DNA of 64,000 bases. It comes from Apteryx mantelli. Its lineage: Eukaryota > Chordata > Aves > Apterygiformes > Apterygidae. The stretch spans positions 140,610,288 to 140,674,287 of the forward strand of contig NC_089978.1 of the NCBI RefSeq assembly GCF_036417845.1. The letters run 5' to 3'. The notes under the pieces were generated by a model. It saw only the letters and a program-made list of their open reading frames with translations. It had not been told where the DNA came from and did no database searches. The position numbers and the translations under genes are program-made. Of the stretch, positions 14,701 through 26,200 are shown piece by piece. How positions within the stretch are numbered: the first letter of the stretch is position 1; every line of letters begins with the position of its first letter.

Positions 14701-17700
14701 AGACTTCTTATATTAGAAGCAACTCAACATAATTATTTCCATAATTCCTCAGCCTTCTCTTCTGGCAAATGCATCCCTTCATATGGGCAAAATCTAGATA
14801 CTATTAGAATGTCACTTGAAGTCAAACCAGCTTCAATGGGAACTAGAACCCTGCCTCAATGTACATAAAAATTGATCCACGGGATCACACACGGGATGAC
14901 AAATTCTTTTGACAGTGTTGCACAACTCTGTTTCCCAAGCAGCACACTAGGCAACTGCCCTACTTATCTGACTACAGCACAACAAACTAAAAATACAATG
15001 CTAAGTAAACTGCAGCTCCAACTGCAGAACATCTACAGCTGACAGGCATAAGTGCTGCTCCTGTTGAATGTAAACTCCCTGATTCTACCTGCTGTTAGCT
15101 CCTAAAGCATAGGCCATACCTTCTTGTATTCTGACCACAAAATGTTAAATTGGTCAATCTGGCATCAAGAGTGTGGAAAGACTATTTCAAATAGAAAAAA
15201 AAAAAAAGAAGAAAAAGAAAAACTTAAGAGTTGAGACTCCGTGAAGATCTTAAAGTCACTGACATGTTTTTTGAAGGGGTCAGTGGAGCTTCCATGACAA
15301 AAACATTCCTGGCTTATTATTGAACTATTCCAAAAATAACCTTTTGCAGATTACTCTTGTGCAATGAATTGCTAATGTGAAATTCTATGCTAGGGAGTAT
15401 CTTGCTGTCACCTGTGATGAGCTTAAAGATTAAGTCGATATGGTAGTACAGGTGTAAATAGAAATATAAGGAGAAGATACCCATTTGTTCATTTCTGATA
15501 TGATTGTACATCCTAGAAAAAAAGGAAAATGTGGGAAAAAAAGGCTAGGCTAAAGTTTGAACAGCCAGGTTGAAAGTTGAAGAAAGGGCCTTGTAGAAGC
15601 AATTTTTAACAAGTCCTTATTTGCCATGCTGCAGAATCATCACATTTAATAACATCTTACTTGCTATGCACATTATACAAACCAATGCTTCGATCTTGTA
15701 ATTTGATCCATGTGGTATTCCAATATTTATTTCCATAGGAGACACTATGTGGGCTGATCCCTTCAGGAACTTTCACTAAGGCCAATGTGCTCTCAGTCAT
15801 GCTCATGCAGTCAAGACTGCAAGCTCAAGGCCTACTAAAATGGCTCAGTTCTCAAAGGCACCTCAGTGAAGGTTGCTTATAGGCTCAAGCTCTGAGAACT
15901 TAGTCTGCCAAAAGGCATTTACAGTGTATAAGAAAGTACTTAGAAAATCTAAATACTTATTTCACGGCAGACTTTTTCTTCAAAACCCTTCCAACAAACC
16001 AGAGAAACATTGTGTTTTTCATCAATTCCAATGACTGATTACAGATGCAATAATTTTAGTTGAATTCTCACAGCACTACAGAAAATGAAAAAAGGGTGGA
16101 GTGGGAAAGAAACAATTTTAGGTCAAACCCCTGTTTTGAGGGGTTTTAGGCTGCAAGCTCTCTGGAATAGAACTGCAGTTTTACTACACAGATACATAGT
16201 ATACATGCCTTGCACAGTGACTGGCAAGGGTCTCTGCTATTTGGTGAACATTAAATTTACTGGTTGGACAAGAGATTTCCCACTCTATGGCGAATTCCAG
16301 CATCCTTATTTGTTCTAGTTCTGAGTCAGATGGAGAAGATAAAAGTTTAAATACTTTTCATAAAAATGGAACCAATGAAGAAATCCGTGCTGGATAAACA
16401 GAAACATTTTGTTTCAGTGAAGTAAAAGGCTTCATTTTGATAACCCTGCAATAAACTGATTTAGGTAGAGCGAATCCTGCCTTGGACAGGGGGATGGGAC
16501 TTTGTTCTTGGGGTGCCCTCAGGCCTTGCTCCCTATTAAACTTTCAAATTTAAACTATAACAAATGATTGTGAATATTATCACAAACACAAATGTCAAAC
16601 AAACAATTTAAAAAGATATAGGAAAAAAAGAAAATGATCAAAATGATGAAAGTCTACCAGATCAAAATACTCTCATAAAATGAGAAATTTCTGACAATCT
16701 TTTCCTGACTCTTTTTCTGGTGAATATTGCACTGAAACACAGGTCTACAGAACATTCAGATTTTTGTGAAACTACAAGCCAATGAAAAACTGCTCCAATT
16801 AAAGTTTTTCACCCATCTCTAGCTCTGACAGACGGCACACTCCCACTAAGAACAGTAAACCTTGTCATGTACAGTACTGGAGTCAAAACACACCATGAAA
16901 AAAACTAAAAGGAGAATTTTATCTTTGCTTTCTATCCTTGTTATCTTAATATGCGTTTCTATTTCCAGCAAAGGCAGCTTTTTGGACAGACTAGCTTCAC
17001 AAACCTCCTTGTATGCTCCAACTTAAAAGTGGGAGCCCATCACCATGCTGAGGTGAAGAATTATGGATAACGGAAGGCAATAAGATAGTCAAGTCCTCCT
17101 CAGATGACACCTAGCTTGCACTGTCCGGCAGCTAAGGCCTTACTCACAAACATTTATGCAACACAGCCCCATCCTCCTTACCATTGCCTTGCTACAGCAA
17201 CTACCCGTGTCAGGCACAAGTCACTAAGCAGGAGGGAGGCTGCAGTGTTGTGCTGTTGGATGACTGTTATCTGCAAGGACTAGGTTTGCAGGCCTATCCA
17301 GTGGCATACTGCCAAAACATATAACCAAACCCTGCAGTCCTTCCCATCACATGATGCAACACACACTGGTGACTCACGGTACAGAGACAGGCCTGAATAA
17401 CATCTCATAACTCTGAGTCCAGTCAACACTGCATGACTCAACAGATTCTATTTTGACAATATACATGGACGTGTATTTCAGGGAGCACAGGTTACCTCTT
17501 CTGGTTCATTGAGGCCAGCTGACTCCATTCATTTAGGCAAGGGTTGTAACAATGGGCAGCCGAAATCTCCTGGCTGGTGAGCCGGTAACCCCCGACAATG
17601 AACAGATAGTTGTCCAGCATCGCCGACCCATAGCCTCGGACGTTCACCAGATCAGGGGGCATGTTGTTGGCCAGGGGCAGCCACCTCTGGGCTTCCTCAT

Positions 17701-18379
17701 CATACCTCAGCATTGACCAGGGAGCTTCCACCTGAGGGTGACAGCCCAGAGGCAGTGCCAGGGAGGAGGCACCCATCAAGTCCCCGATGGCCACAAGGGT
17801 GGCAGTGCCCCTCATCCGCCTCTCCTTCAGGTGTTGCTGGAGAGCATGGGGCAGAAGGAGATGTGGCCGAGCATCAGGCATCTGCAGCACCTGATGGTAA
17901 TGGGCAGCCATGAAGTCTACACAGGCATCATGCAAGTCCTGGAGACCGTAGACCTGAGCCAGGCGGTGCAGCTCCAAGCAATTGCCCAGCCTCACCTGGG
18001 AGAGGAGCAGGTGCAGCAAGGGTGTGACCTGCAGGTAGGAAGCAGCCTCCACTAGTTCCTCCAGCAAAGAGGGTTCCTCATCGCCCCCCTCCTCCTGCTC
18101 CAGCCTGGCCAGGCAGGAGGTGTTGATGAAGTCCAGCACCAGCTCCAGCCCCAGAGCGCTCAGCCCCCCGCGCAGTAGCTGCTCTTCCTGGCCTTGCCCT
18201 GCCTCCCGCATGCCCGAGCGATACAGGGCGCGGAAGTAGTCGCTTTGCTCGATGAGCTTCCTCTTGCACACCGAGTAGCACTTGTCCCCCAGCCGGATCT
18301 GCACCACCTCCTCCCCCGCGCCGGCCCCATCCCCTTCACCCTCCTCTTCCTCCTGCTGCCGCCGTTCCGCCAGGGACAT
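5332..18379 (-). CDS. KLHL42: KLHL42, kelch-like family member 42 (three coding exons, complete)
   Basis: KLHL42 is a BTB-kelch substrate adaptor for CUL3-RBX1 ubiquitin ligases. The family member is known for targeting the katanin p60 subunit and so affecting microtubule severing in mitosis. The coding exons are 17496-18379, 9718-9911 and 5332-5783. Their junctions are phase-compatible (AG|G restores Arg295, G|AC restores Asp360) and give 509 residues, close to the roughly 505 of human KLHL42. Visible in the translation are an acidic low-complexity N-terminus (about 1-25), a BTB domain (about 26-125, with the conserved KLIEQSDYFRALYRSGMREA stretch), a BACK-like linker, and kelch repeats from about residue 250 to the end, marked by the FIVGG, YAIGG, YVIGG and YLVGG signatures. 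All introns are GT..AG. The C-terminal half is nearly identical to the mammalian protein as I recall it. The first exon lies in a CpG island, which suggests broad expression. The identity is very secure. Confidence 0.97.
5784..9717 (-). other. KLHL42 intron 2
   Basis: This 3.9-kb GT..AG intron carries no recognisable gene. A short MIR-like trace lies at about 6650-6700. An 81-residue hydrophobic open frame (8013-8258, minus) is not recognised and is probably chance. A slightly GC-richer patch at 8.38-8.70 kb has no assignable identity. Confidence 0.8.
6645..6705 (+). repeat. Possible MIR fragment (5' part)
   Basis: CTCTGGAGACCTGAGCTTAA followed by ATCCAAGCTC resembles the MIR head, which carries the tRNA-derived B box, in plus orientation. 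The match is short and diverged. Confidence 0.35.
9718..9911 (-). CDS. KLHL42: KLHL42 coding exon 2 (kelch repeats 2-3)
   Basis: This 194-bp exon has the acceptor TTTCAG|GTCC and the donor CGAG|GTAC. It codes for residues 296-359 plus split codons at each end. The YAIGG and YVIGG kelch signatures and the CECKGK segment are visible. A short open frame on the opposite strand is a shadow. Confidence 0.96.
12905..13412 (+). mobile_element. Ancient CR1 LINE fragment (3' part, internally deleted)
   Basis: The plus strand carries phrases of the CR1 ORF2 3' end and tail in the right order: AATTCAATAAAGACAAATGC, then AAGGATCTGGGGGTCAGAGT, TTGCAAAAAAAGC, AAGTTAGACTAGATATTAG, then CTGGAGGGTTTCAAGAACAA and a terminal GGTTCCTTCCTGCCC. 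Sequence between the early and late blocks is shorter than in full copies, so an internal deletion is likely. The old amniote-type CR1 wording and high divergence indicate an old insertion. Confidence 0.8.
14310..14412 (+). repeat. MIR-like trace ending in a TAC/TAA/TAG trinucleotide tract
   Basis: GAGCCTGAGCAAACTGTTTT and AACAGGGGAATAATA resemble the MIR segments for TTGGGCAAGTTACTT and AATGGGGATAATAATA. They run straight into a trinucleotide tract of about 45 bases (14371-14412: ACT, then AAT, then AGT units). Confidence 0.5.
17496..18379 (-). CDS. KLHL42: KLHL42 coding exon 1 (BTB, linker, first kelch repeat)
   Basis: This 884-bp exon codes for residues 1-294 plus two bases of Arg295. The start ATG (18377-18379) reads GAGCCATGT on the minus strand, a fair Kozak context with purine-rich sequence upstream. 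The 3' edge is AAGAG|GTAACC, a clear donor. An acidic insertion follows the BTB core (LEQEEGGDEEPSLLEEL). The exon ends inside the first kelch repeat, after the ASMNQKR motif shared with the mammalian protein. GC content is far above that of the surroundings, so long open frames on both strands here are by-products of base composition. Confidence 0.96.
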
Positions 18380-18680
18380 GGCTCTCCCCCTCCCCCGCCT
18401 GCAGCCCGGGCCCCTCGCTGCCGGGCGGAGGCTCCTCCTCTGGTCGGGCCCGCGGCCGCGGGCGGATCCGCGCAGCGCAGCGCAGCAGCACGCCGGGAGG
18501 AGGAGGCGGACGGGCGGCTGCGGCGCGCCGGCCCCCGAGGCGGCCGGGCGGGCGGGGAGGCGCCGCCGCCTCGTCCCAGCTCCCTCCCCGGGAAGGAGGG
18601 GCGGGGGGGGGGGGGAAGGAAAGGAAAGGAAAAAAAGCCCTAAAAAGGCAATGTTGAACCTCCCGGCTGGCGGCCCGGGC
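17690..18680. promoter_or_regulatory. CpG island and probable KLHL42 promoter
   Basis: GC and CpG density rise sharply from about 17.7 kb and peak at about 18.13-18.62 kb, with many CGG, GCG and CCGCC runs, then fall to the AT-rich background by about 18.7 kb. The island covers KLHL42 exon 1 and its immediate upstream sequence, so transcription most likely starts at about 18.4-18.65 kb on the minus strand. A run of 13 G (18603-18615) and a GGAAA-repeat tract sit just upstream. No TATA box is evident. The exact start site cannot be read from sequence. The island also faces MANSC4 and could be bidirectional. Confidence 0.8.
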
Positions 18681-19164
18681 CTCTCCGCTCTGCCCCGGGA
18701 CAGTCAGCTCCCAACTATGCTTCAGGGCTAACCCACCCTCTGACACCTCCTTTGCTGAGGAGGGATTTTTAAGGTCTTACGTGTGTCAGGGCCACCAGCA
18801 GAAAAGCCAAGCGCTCGATTTTGCTGGGTGAAAGGAAGCCAAACGTGCACTGATTCCCCCTGCCTCCTCCCTCTAGGACTGCCCTCTCATACTGCCCCGA
18901 AATGGACTGGGATCACCAGACATGCCAACCGTAACCTCTTGCCATAAATGTACTTCTAAATACTGCAGGAGAGGAATATTCTCAAACACACAAGTGGCAG
19001 GAAAAAATATGTGTTCATATACAAAGGGAGGAAGAGAGGGAGCAGCAGCGTGATTCCATGGCATCCTGATTCTGTAGCATCTTGTTTAAAAACAATAACA
19101 GAATGGATCATCTTTCAAGTCTAGCACAGCACTAGGATTTAGAAAGGTCAAATAAGATACATAA

Positions 19165-19260
19165 TTCTGCTATGACCTTCCCGATTCCTTCTGGACAAGT
19201 CTCTCAATGTCTCAGTTCCTCATTTGACACAAAAAGACACTATATTCCTTTCCTGCTACT
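19165..19260 (+). repeat. MIR-like SINE fragment
   Basis: GGACAAGTCTCTCAATGTCT followed by CAGTTCCTCATTTGACAC resembles the MIR core (GGCAAGTCACTTAACCTCTC, CAGTTTCCTCATCTG). It is short and diverged. Confidence 0.5.
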
Positions 19261-19754
19261 CTATCTCTTCTATTTAAATTAAGTTCCTGAAATAGGAAAT
19301 ATAGGTCATTATTTGTCAGAGTGGTAAATGCAGATGTTTTTGTTTGACATGAACAAATAAACAGCAAATTAATAATGAGCAGCTTGCTGCACGGATGTAA
19401 TGACATTTTTGCTGTCTCCCTCGTTATATTCTTGAAACATTAAATAATGTTGGGTTTTTTTAACTGATAAGATAGATGAGGAAGCCTACCACCCTATGTA
19501 TTCTTATAACACAAGGCTTAAAATAAAAGTTATTTTATTTTTTTAGTTTTTAAAAATATATTTTATATATATTTTATCTTTATAAAGATACTTATTTCAC
19601 CCTCTGTAATATTAGTCTATAGAAAATCTTTCCCTTTAACAGTTATGTGACTCTTTTCCAGTTATTGCAGATTGCTTAGTTTATTGACAACTCCTTTTTT
19701 CCACTGCTCAGGAGGGAACATTTCCCTCAACTAATAAAACACTTCAGAGTGGCT

Positions 19755-19755
<1 letters not shown>

Positions 19756-19785
<30 letters not shown>
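19756..19785 (-). repeat. 30-base poly(T) tract
   Basis: An uninterrupted run of 30 T reads as poly(A) on the minus strand. It could be the tail of a minus-strand retrocopy, but the adjoining sequence (19786-19930) is not recognised. Confidence 0.9.
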
Positions 19786-19789
<4 letters not shown>

Positions 19790-21139
19790 AGACAGGGTTG
19801 TTTGCATTTTAGCATTCTCTCTGTGCAAGGATCTCTCACTATTTTGTTGAACTTCAGATTCTTAATTCCAGACCATACAGATGATACTAATGTCAGTCTC
19901 AGAGTTAAAGGTTTTTTGCTGACGCTCAAGAAAGCAGGTGTTGAGGTGGGATAGATTTCTGTGACTTTTTTTCTACCTCACTTCAAAGCATTTGCGTCAT
20001 CTTGCTTTTGAAGGGCTCACTTTGTATTTTGAAATCCTTTCGTATAAGATTTTAACCAGCTAGTAAAGAGCAGCAGCTTCAATCCCAGCTAGGTCACAAT
20101 CATCTCTCCTTTTTTGTTTCCTACTAATCAGGTTCACTGTTATCTGCTCATTTTGTATTCCTCCTGCATGTTTCCTCAATATTTCATTAATTTTCATCTT
20201 CCACTTTCCTATCTTCTGTTCCTGATGAAGCACTGCATCATTTGGCTTTTTAAGTTTTCAGGTTTCTTATACCTAGCTGAAGCTTGGTATAAGTGCTTGA
20301 ATCTGAGCACTGGCCTTTTTCGTTTCTTTTTTTTTTTTGTCTGCCTCAGCTTCAGCCAGAAGAGATACCATACAAAACAAGTACCCTACCACTCTGGTAA
20401 GAGTCCAGCCTGTCTTTCCTTGTTGCACTTTCATTCCCATAGCCTGACATCATAAGTAATTGTAATCATTCACACTCCGGAGATAAACAGCTCATATTTT
20501 GTTGTGGTCATTTCTGCTGTCATACCATGTGATTGTCAGCATGCTGGTATGATTGCCGTCTTTAGGCATCTGTTTTGGAATTTCATATGTCTAATGTATT
20601 GGGAAGTGTGCTCCTAATTGGTGAGTGATTTATTCCGTGGAGTCAGTTATGATAAGTTCTGTTCCCTCAAAGTGTTGACACCACAGCCTGGATAGATGGA
20701 ATATTTCTCCTATTGCCTTATGGGCCTTTCATCTGTACCTGTCACTCTGCCAAGGATTTCAAGTTCATCTTCTTCACATTCCATGAGGTTTTTAATAGAC
20801 TGGATCAGTTCTGTCATGTACTAATAAGTATTTTCCTCCTGAAAGCAACCTTTTGAGAGTACTGACTTCTACAGACTGGCTCTCATTGGGAGCTACTGTA
20901 TGTGCAAGGGGTCAGCAGTGCTCTTTGCTGAATGGCCATTTTTGCAAAAAGCTTAAATCTGTTTCTCCAACCAAGGGTTTTTACTAGGCTGATTGTCAGC
21001 TGCCTGTGCTTTATCCAGACTTAGTACTAAGTGATTGTATTAAGTCAGAGCATGCTGACAGTGAGGTTCCATTGTTTTCTTACCACCCTCGTCAGTTGGG
21101 CTGTATGCTGTGCTGATACGGTACTTATACTGCAGCTGC

Positions 21140-21250
21140 ACCAAGGCAAGGACTATCTTTTTGTTCTATATTTGTACAGATTATTTCATTTGTCCCCTGG
21201 TCCCCAGCTACACTATGCTTTATAATAAGATCAGTAATACATATTATTAT
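21140..21250 (+). repeat. Ancient amniote interspersed repeat (SINE 3'-end type)
   Basis: GGCAAGGACTATCTTTTTGT, TCTATATTTGTACAG and CCTGGTCC followed by an AT-rich tail match a 3'-end phrase common in turtle, crocodile and bird repeats as I recall them (GGGACTGTCTTTTTGTTCTG, TTTGTACAGCGCC, GGTCCTGGTCC). I cannot give the exact family name. Confidence 0.5.
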
Positions 21251-22514
21251 ACTGGAATCAATAGGTCTTGCTGCTTCACCAGCAATCATCTTGTTTGATC
21301 GCAGAGAGTAAGCTATGCATTTTCCAGAGCTGAAAATAGAAATCACTAGTGCTAGAGCTAGAAAGTCAAACACTGTAGGTAAGAGCCATAAGAGACTGGC
21401 ATCGTTTTTGAAACAAATGAGCAAGATGATCCGTTGCTCATTAAGTACAAGCAGAAGCATGAAACAATATGAAAACAAGTTTGCATCCTTGTAGATATTA
21501 AACATATCTGTGATAAAAGATCATGCCCTGAAGAACAAGACATTAACACAGAGAAGACGACAAAGGTAACTAAACTTAGCTTCCAATACCTAACTTTTAG
21601 GATTTGACTTCTGGAGTGAAGTCTTCATACCTGATTTAGATGCTTCAAGTCTCTCTCTACAGTGTCTAAGAGACATAAATTAATCTCACAGAATAGAATC
21701 CTCAAGTGCCAACAAGTCGAGCAGGAAGGCACAAAAGAGTGTCAGTAAGGGCTCTCTCCCTTTACCAGATGCCCACTTGTACTTGGGATTCACAGCCTAG
21801 ATACTTTTCCTGTAGCTGGTGCCTAAACTGTTTTCTTGCAGTTAATGCCTAAATTATTTCCAAGGCTGAAGAGAAATCATACTTTTCTTTTAGAAATACT
21901 TGGAAATAGAAGAAGCTCTTTTATACAACAGATGTATTGTAATGGACCATTCAACCATGATATGGAAAACCTAAGCTTCTGACCCTTTCACTGCCAGAGC
22001 ATACATTTCTATAATTCTTCTGAGTTCTCTAGCTTTGCAGAAGTGAGCACAGACTGAGTCAGGAGGAGTTACTGCTACAAAGATAAGAAAAGGAAAGCCA
22101 GAGATAGCTAGATAAAAATAGTAGTCTTTGTGTTCCGTGCAGAACTCTGCTCATGCTTCCTGAGTGACCCTTCAAGGCAAGTAGGCAAGTAATATATATA
22201 AAGTTGGTGGCAGTCTGCTCTGTGTGCCAAGACTGAAGCCTCCTTAACCTTCGGATTCACTTCAAGTATTTAACACTGCTTAGATTTACATATATAATCT
22301 GTGAAAATCTGGCCACTTGCTCCCCCAGTGAACCACCCAGTGGCTTTGTGCAGTGAACTGCATGAGTCCACAGTCTGGTGCTCTGTAAGGTCACAAGGCA
22401 CAGCACAGGGGGTAGCAGAATTACAAGTCACTGGGGATGAGGAGAATGACAACTGCTTTTCTTGGAAACCATGTGTATGGTTTATATACATGAAATATAA
22501 CCTAAATTTCTTTG

Positions 22515-22580
22515 TTGGTCTAGCCCAAGATCACACAGGAAATCTGCAGCAGAAGACAACCAAAACCTTAAGCACCGTTA
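22515..22580 (-). repeat. Possible MIR fragment
   Basis: TAGCCCAAGATCACACAGGA resembles the reverse-complement MIR core phrase GCCCAAGGTCACACAGC. Too little survives for certainty. Confidence 0.4.
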
Positions 22581-23218
22581 GAGTCTAAAGGAACCCTGCA
22601 GTGATTTTGTGTTTGTTTTAGGCAAACCTTCTCTTAATTCAACACATAGACACTAGATAATACACGAGACTAAGAAAGAAACACCAATCTGATAGTTTAA
22701 GGATAGGACTACACAGAGGAAAAAAACACAGGAAATCTTGAATTCCTTTCAGCCTTATTAGTCTAAAATGTGAACTAGAACAGAACTAGGGGATATTTAA
22801 AATATACATGCTATCTAACATAAAATATAAAGTGCCACATTCTTCCCTCAGGGCCATCAGGGAATTGCACTGTACTTCCAGGGAACTGTGTATTGAGTAA
22901 TAGTGGAATTACTCAAGAGGGGAATTAGTCTTTTGGAAGTGATTCACCAAATGCTGCCATTGTTTAGTATTTTCCTTGTCACAGGATACAAAGTAAGCAT
23001 ATCTGGAATGTAGGAAACATCCTGCAGTATTTTAGCATTAAAAATATCAGTGTTCTAAAGGATCTTGGCATTTTTGAGAGAAACTGACTGGAACATATTT
23101 TATTTCAACTGAAATCTTTATCTTTTGTGAAGGATGAGCTGCTAAACAGGGATAATGTCTTTTTTTCAGATTCCCAGACAAACAAAGCACTTCTTACACA
23201 ATGCCATTACATGTTATT

Positions 23219-23239
23219 AAAAAAAAAAAAAAAAAAAAA
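23219..23239 (+). repeat. 21-base poly(A) tract
   Basis: An uninterrupted A run. No element body is recognised upstream. Confidence 0.85.
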
Positions 23240-26200
23240 CACTATTTTTAATAGCACTTGCTTAGATTTTATTCCATGTTGTTTTATGCTTAATTTTTCT
23301 GCCTTTGAGGTACTATTTATTTGCTTACAACAAAAGTACTGTGTAACACAGTATTGAGAAAATACTTGGGAGTGGTATTTTTGGAATACTGATTATTTAT
23401 TATCAAATACTTAACTTATCCATGCTTAGCTCTTTAGTCAAATTTAATGACTGATTAATACTAGAGTATATGTTACTGAGCTCTCTCTCAGCAGCAAAAG
23501 GCCCATTCCACTTGCCTATGTCTTAGTGGGCTGTCAGAGTCCAGTACTCTCTGACCAGGTTCTTTTAGATATTCCACACAAGGAGAGTGTAATGTTTAAT
23601 ATAAAAGTTTACTTTGAAGGTGTTTAATGTTACATGGGATTTTTGATTTAGCAGAGTGATACAGCAATATACTGAAATCACAATACAAGTGTACACACTT
23701 AATATAAAATATAGCAATTGCAATATACAGTTCAATCGCAATACCAATATGATCCCCATTACAGGTGTCTATAATATGCTCACCATCATGACTTTGGGCA
23801 TCCCCAGTCGCTGGGAAGGAATATGTGGGTTCCTCACTTCAAAATTCCTTTGGTAAATGTTCAGGTTTTATACTCTATGTTGGGCTGAGCCACATATACA
23901 GCTCCCCCATGTTGGTCTGGCTATCTCAGGGAGAAACATTTACACTTAGTGCAATTAACGGCTATGGCTGCTTATCTAAACAAAGGCCACCCTCCGGTCG
24001 CCTTTGTGTTGAGATAAAGTCAGTTCTCTGTGCAATAGCTGTGATTAATGAGCCACATCCTACAGTACTGCTGAACTTCATGGAGCACCTCGCTCTCTGA
24101 GCCTTCTCCCATTGTAGGGATTACTGGTTGGTCACAGTGGGCTCTGTGGATCATGAGAAATTTCAGTTACCAGAGAGCAGAACAGAGGGACAAGTGCATA
24201 AACCATTACAATGATATTCAATCTGTTCATTTTTTAGGCCAAAGATCTAGTAAGGAATTTACCTTGAAACTCGGGTGAAATAAGTGCTCCCTGACAAAAC
24301 CTGAACTGGGATTAGGCTGCTGGAGTGCTCTGCCTGCTGTTGAATCTGCTGTTAGGGATTTTTGTTCCACACAAATGCACTGTGCATACCCAGGCCAGCA
24401 TTTTCTTGTGTAGCTCTGTCCAGATGAGAATAAACTGGGAGCTTTTAAAGCAGCATATATTTTTAATCCTAGTGCAGACAGACGAAACAGAATTTTAGTA
24501 CATAATAACTAGGTAAGATAAATGGTATCCCACATGGAAGACTTTCACCAATCGCCCAACTGTATAAAATTCATCACAAAATTGAAACTCCATTCCTTTT
24601 GCCTAGTTTCAAGTTCTGTCGTAAATCAAGATTCACTCATTAAAGTGTTTGCTAAACATTGTGCTCCTTTGTCATAAACCTAGGCTTAAGTTTGTGTGTA
24701 CGTCAGTGGAATTATATTTGTATAAATCTAACCTGGCTAGGTCTTCTGTTATTCTTTGTTTTAACACAAAGATTTCCAGCTTTCACATGTAAGTTTTACC
24801 AGAATGAGTTTGAATCCAAGCTCTGAGAAACTCAGGGCCTGGCAGCCCCTTTGAAACAATGGTTTAAGAAGTGGCTCACAAAAAGTCCGAGGAACAGAAA
24901 CTGTAAGGTTTCACCTCTCTTTGCTGTGTGGCTGGAATGGGTCTGAAACCAGAATCTTGGATTTGACTGTCCCAAACCTTGGAGTAGTTCAGATTCATTA
25001 AAAACTTAATACATTGTTCCAATCCAAAATCTGACCACTAATAGCTGTTTTTTACAAAACAGTGCTCTCAAAAAATGTTGTTTAGTTGGACTCAAAACAT
25101 TTTGCAAGAATGTTTTGATTTCAAGGAAATTTTAAAGGAGAGAGAAAATGAACACAGTATTTCAATAATGTCAGAAAGGTTTGCTTTGATATTTGTTTAA
25201 ATGTACTTACTGTAATTCATTACATTAATATTTTTGTAACTTTTCTATTATAATAAGTCACAGTGACATATTCTGGTGTTACTGAAATATTTAGCTTAGG
25301 TGAAATTTTGATCTTAACGCTATCATAATAAAGGGAAACCACACACACATGTCTAAGAAGACTGAGCTACACAAGGTTTCAACACAGACCTGCAATTCAA
25401 TTTACTCACATGGAAGACAACACAGGCACAGAGGTCCGCTGACTTCAGGAGAGATTCTGAGGGCTGACGCTGCATGGGATCATGCTGCACATTTGGTAAA
25501 ATATGTTTACTGATGTTCAGAACAGGCAGGGACATAACTCCGATGGTTAAGCTAACATGTTTGACTTTAGCTGTAGCAGACAAGAAGTGCTTTGTGCAGC
25601 ACTGGTCTCTCCCAGAACTGGGACAGACAGGGTCTGTGCTAGAAGCAATCCTTTGCTGCACAGCTTTGCATCAGCGTGGCAGCATCATAGAGCATTGCTC
25701 CTGCCACATCTATGCATCTGGGAGTGCATCTCACCTCTGTCCCATAATCTACTCAGGAAAGGGAAGGCCCAGAGGCATGTGTCCACCTGATCATGTGAGC
25801 TTCACTGCCATCAACAAAGTGGAATAAAGGAGAAATTTTCAAAGACAGGACTAGACATGGCTGGGAAATAGCAACTAGCAACACTATCTTTCATAACACA
25901 TCACACGACATTAAGGCCTAAGCTTCAACTTGACCCAGGACACTGACAGTGGTCTCACATTCCCCCTTCAGGGCTGCCAGAGGACTTAAAGACACCCAGC
26001 AGAGAAGCAGAGGACAAGAGCAGCATGGGCAACAGATGACCTATGAACCAAGCCAAGCTGATCGTGCAGGGTAGTTTTAGACAGGCTGACCTGACAACCG
26101 AATCAAAGCCTTTGCACTGTTAGTCCAGTTCAGGAAAGCTTTCCTGAATTATATAAATCAGTCTTCTCTCTGGCATTTACATATTCCCAGCACTAGAACC

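Larger units (their letters stand above)
9912..17495 (-). other. KLHL42 intron 1
   Basis: This 7.6-kb intron runs between coding exons 1 and 2. It holds an ancient CR1 LINE fragment (about 12.9-13.4 kb, opposite to the gene), a MIR-like trace with a trinucleotide tract (about 14.3-14.42 kb), and short poly(A) runs near 12.74, 13.71 and 15.19 kb. Otherwise I see no gene or conserved motif. Confidence 0.8.

Noticed and set aside
18078-18746. Several long open frames on both strands over KLHL42 exon 1
   Set aside because: They are Arg/Pro/Gly/Ala-rich by-products of the GC-rich CpG island with no family resemblance. Only the KLHL42 frame matches a known protein.
21125-21505. 126-residue minus-strand frame
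   Set aside because: It overlaps an ancient interspersed repeat in antisense, and the composition is not protein-like.
25353-25827. Overlapping frames of about 100 residues on both strands
   Set aside because: None resembles a known family and the two strands mirror each other. No splice sites or start context support them.
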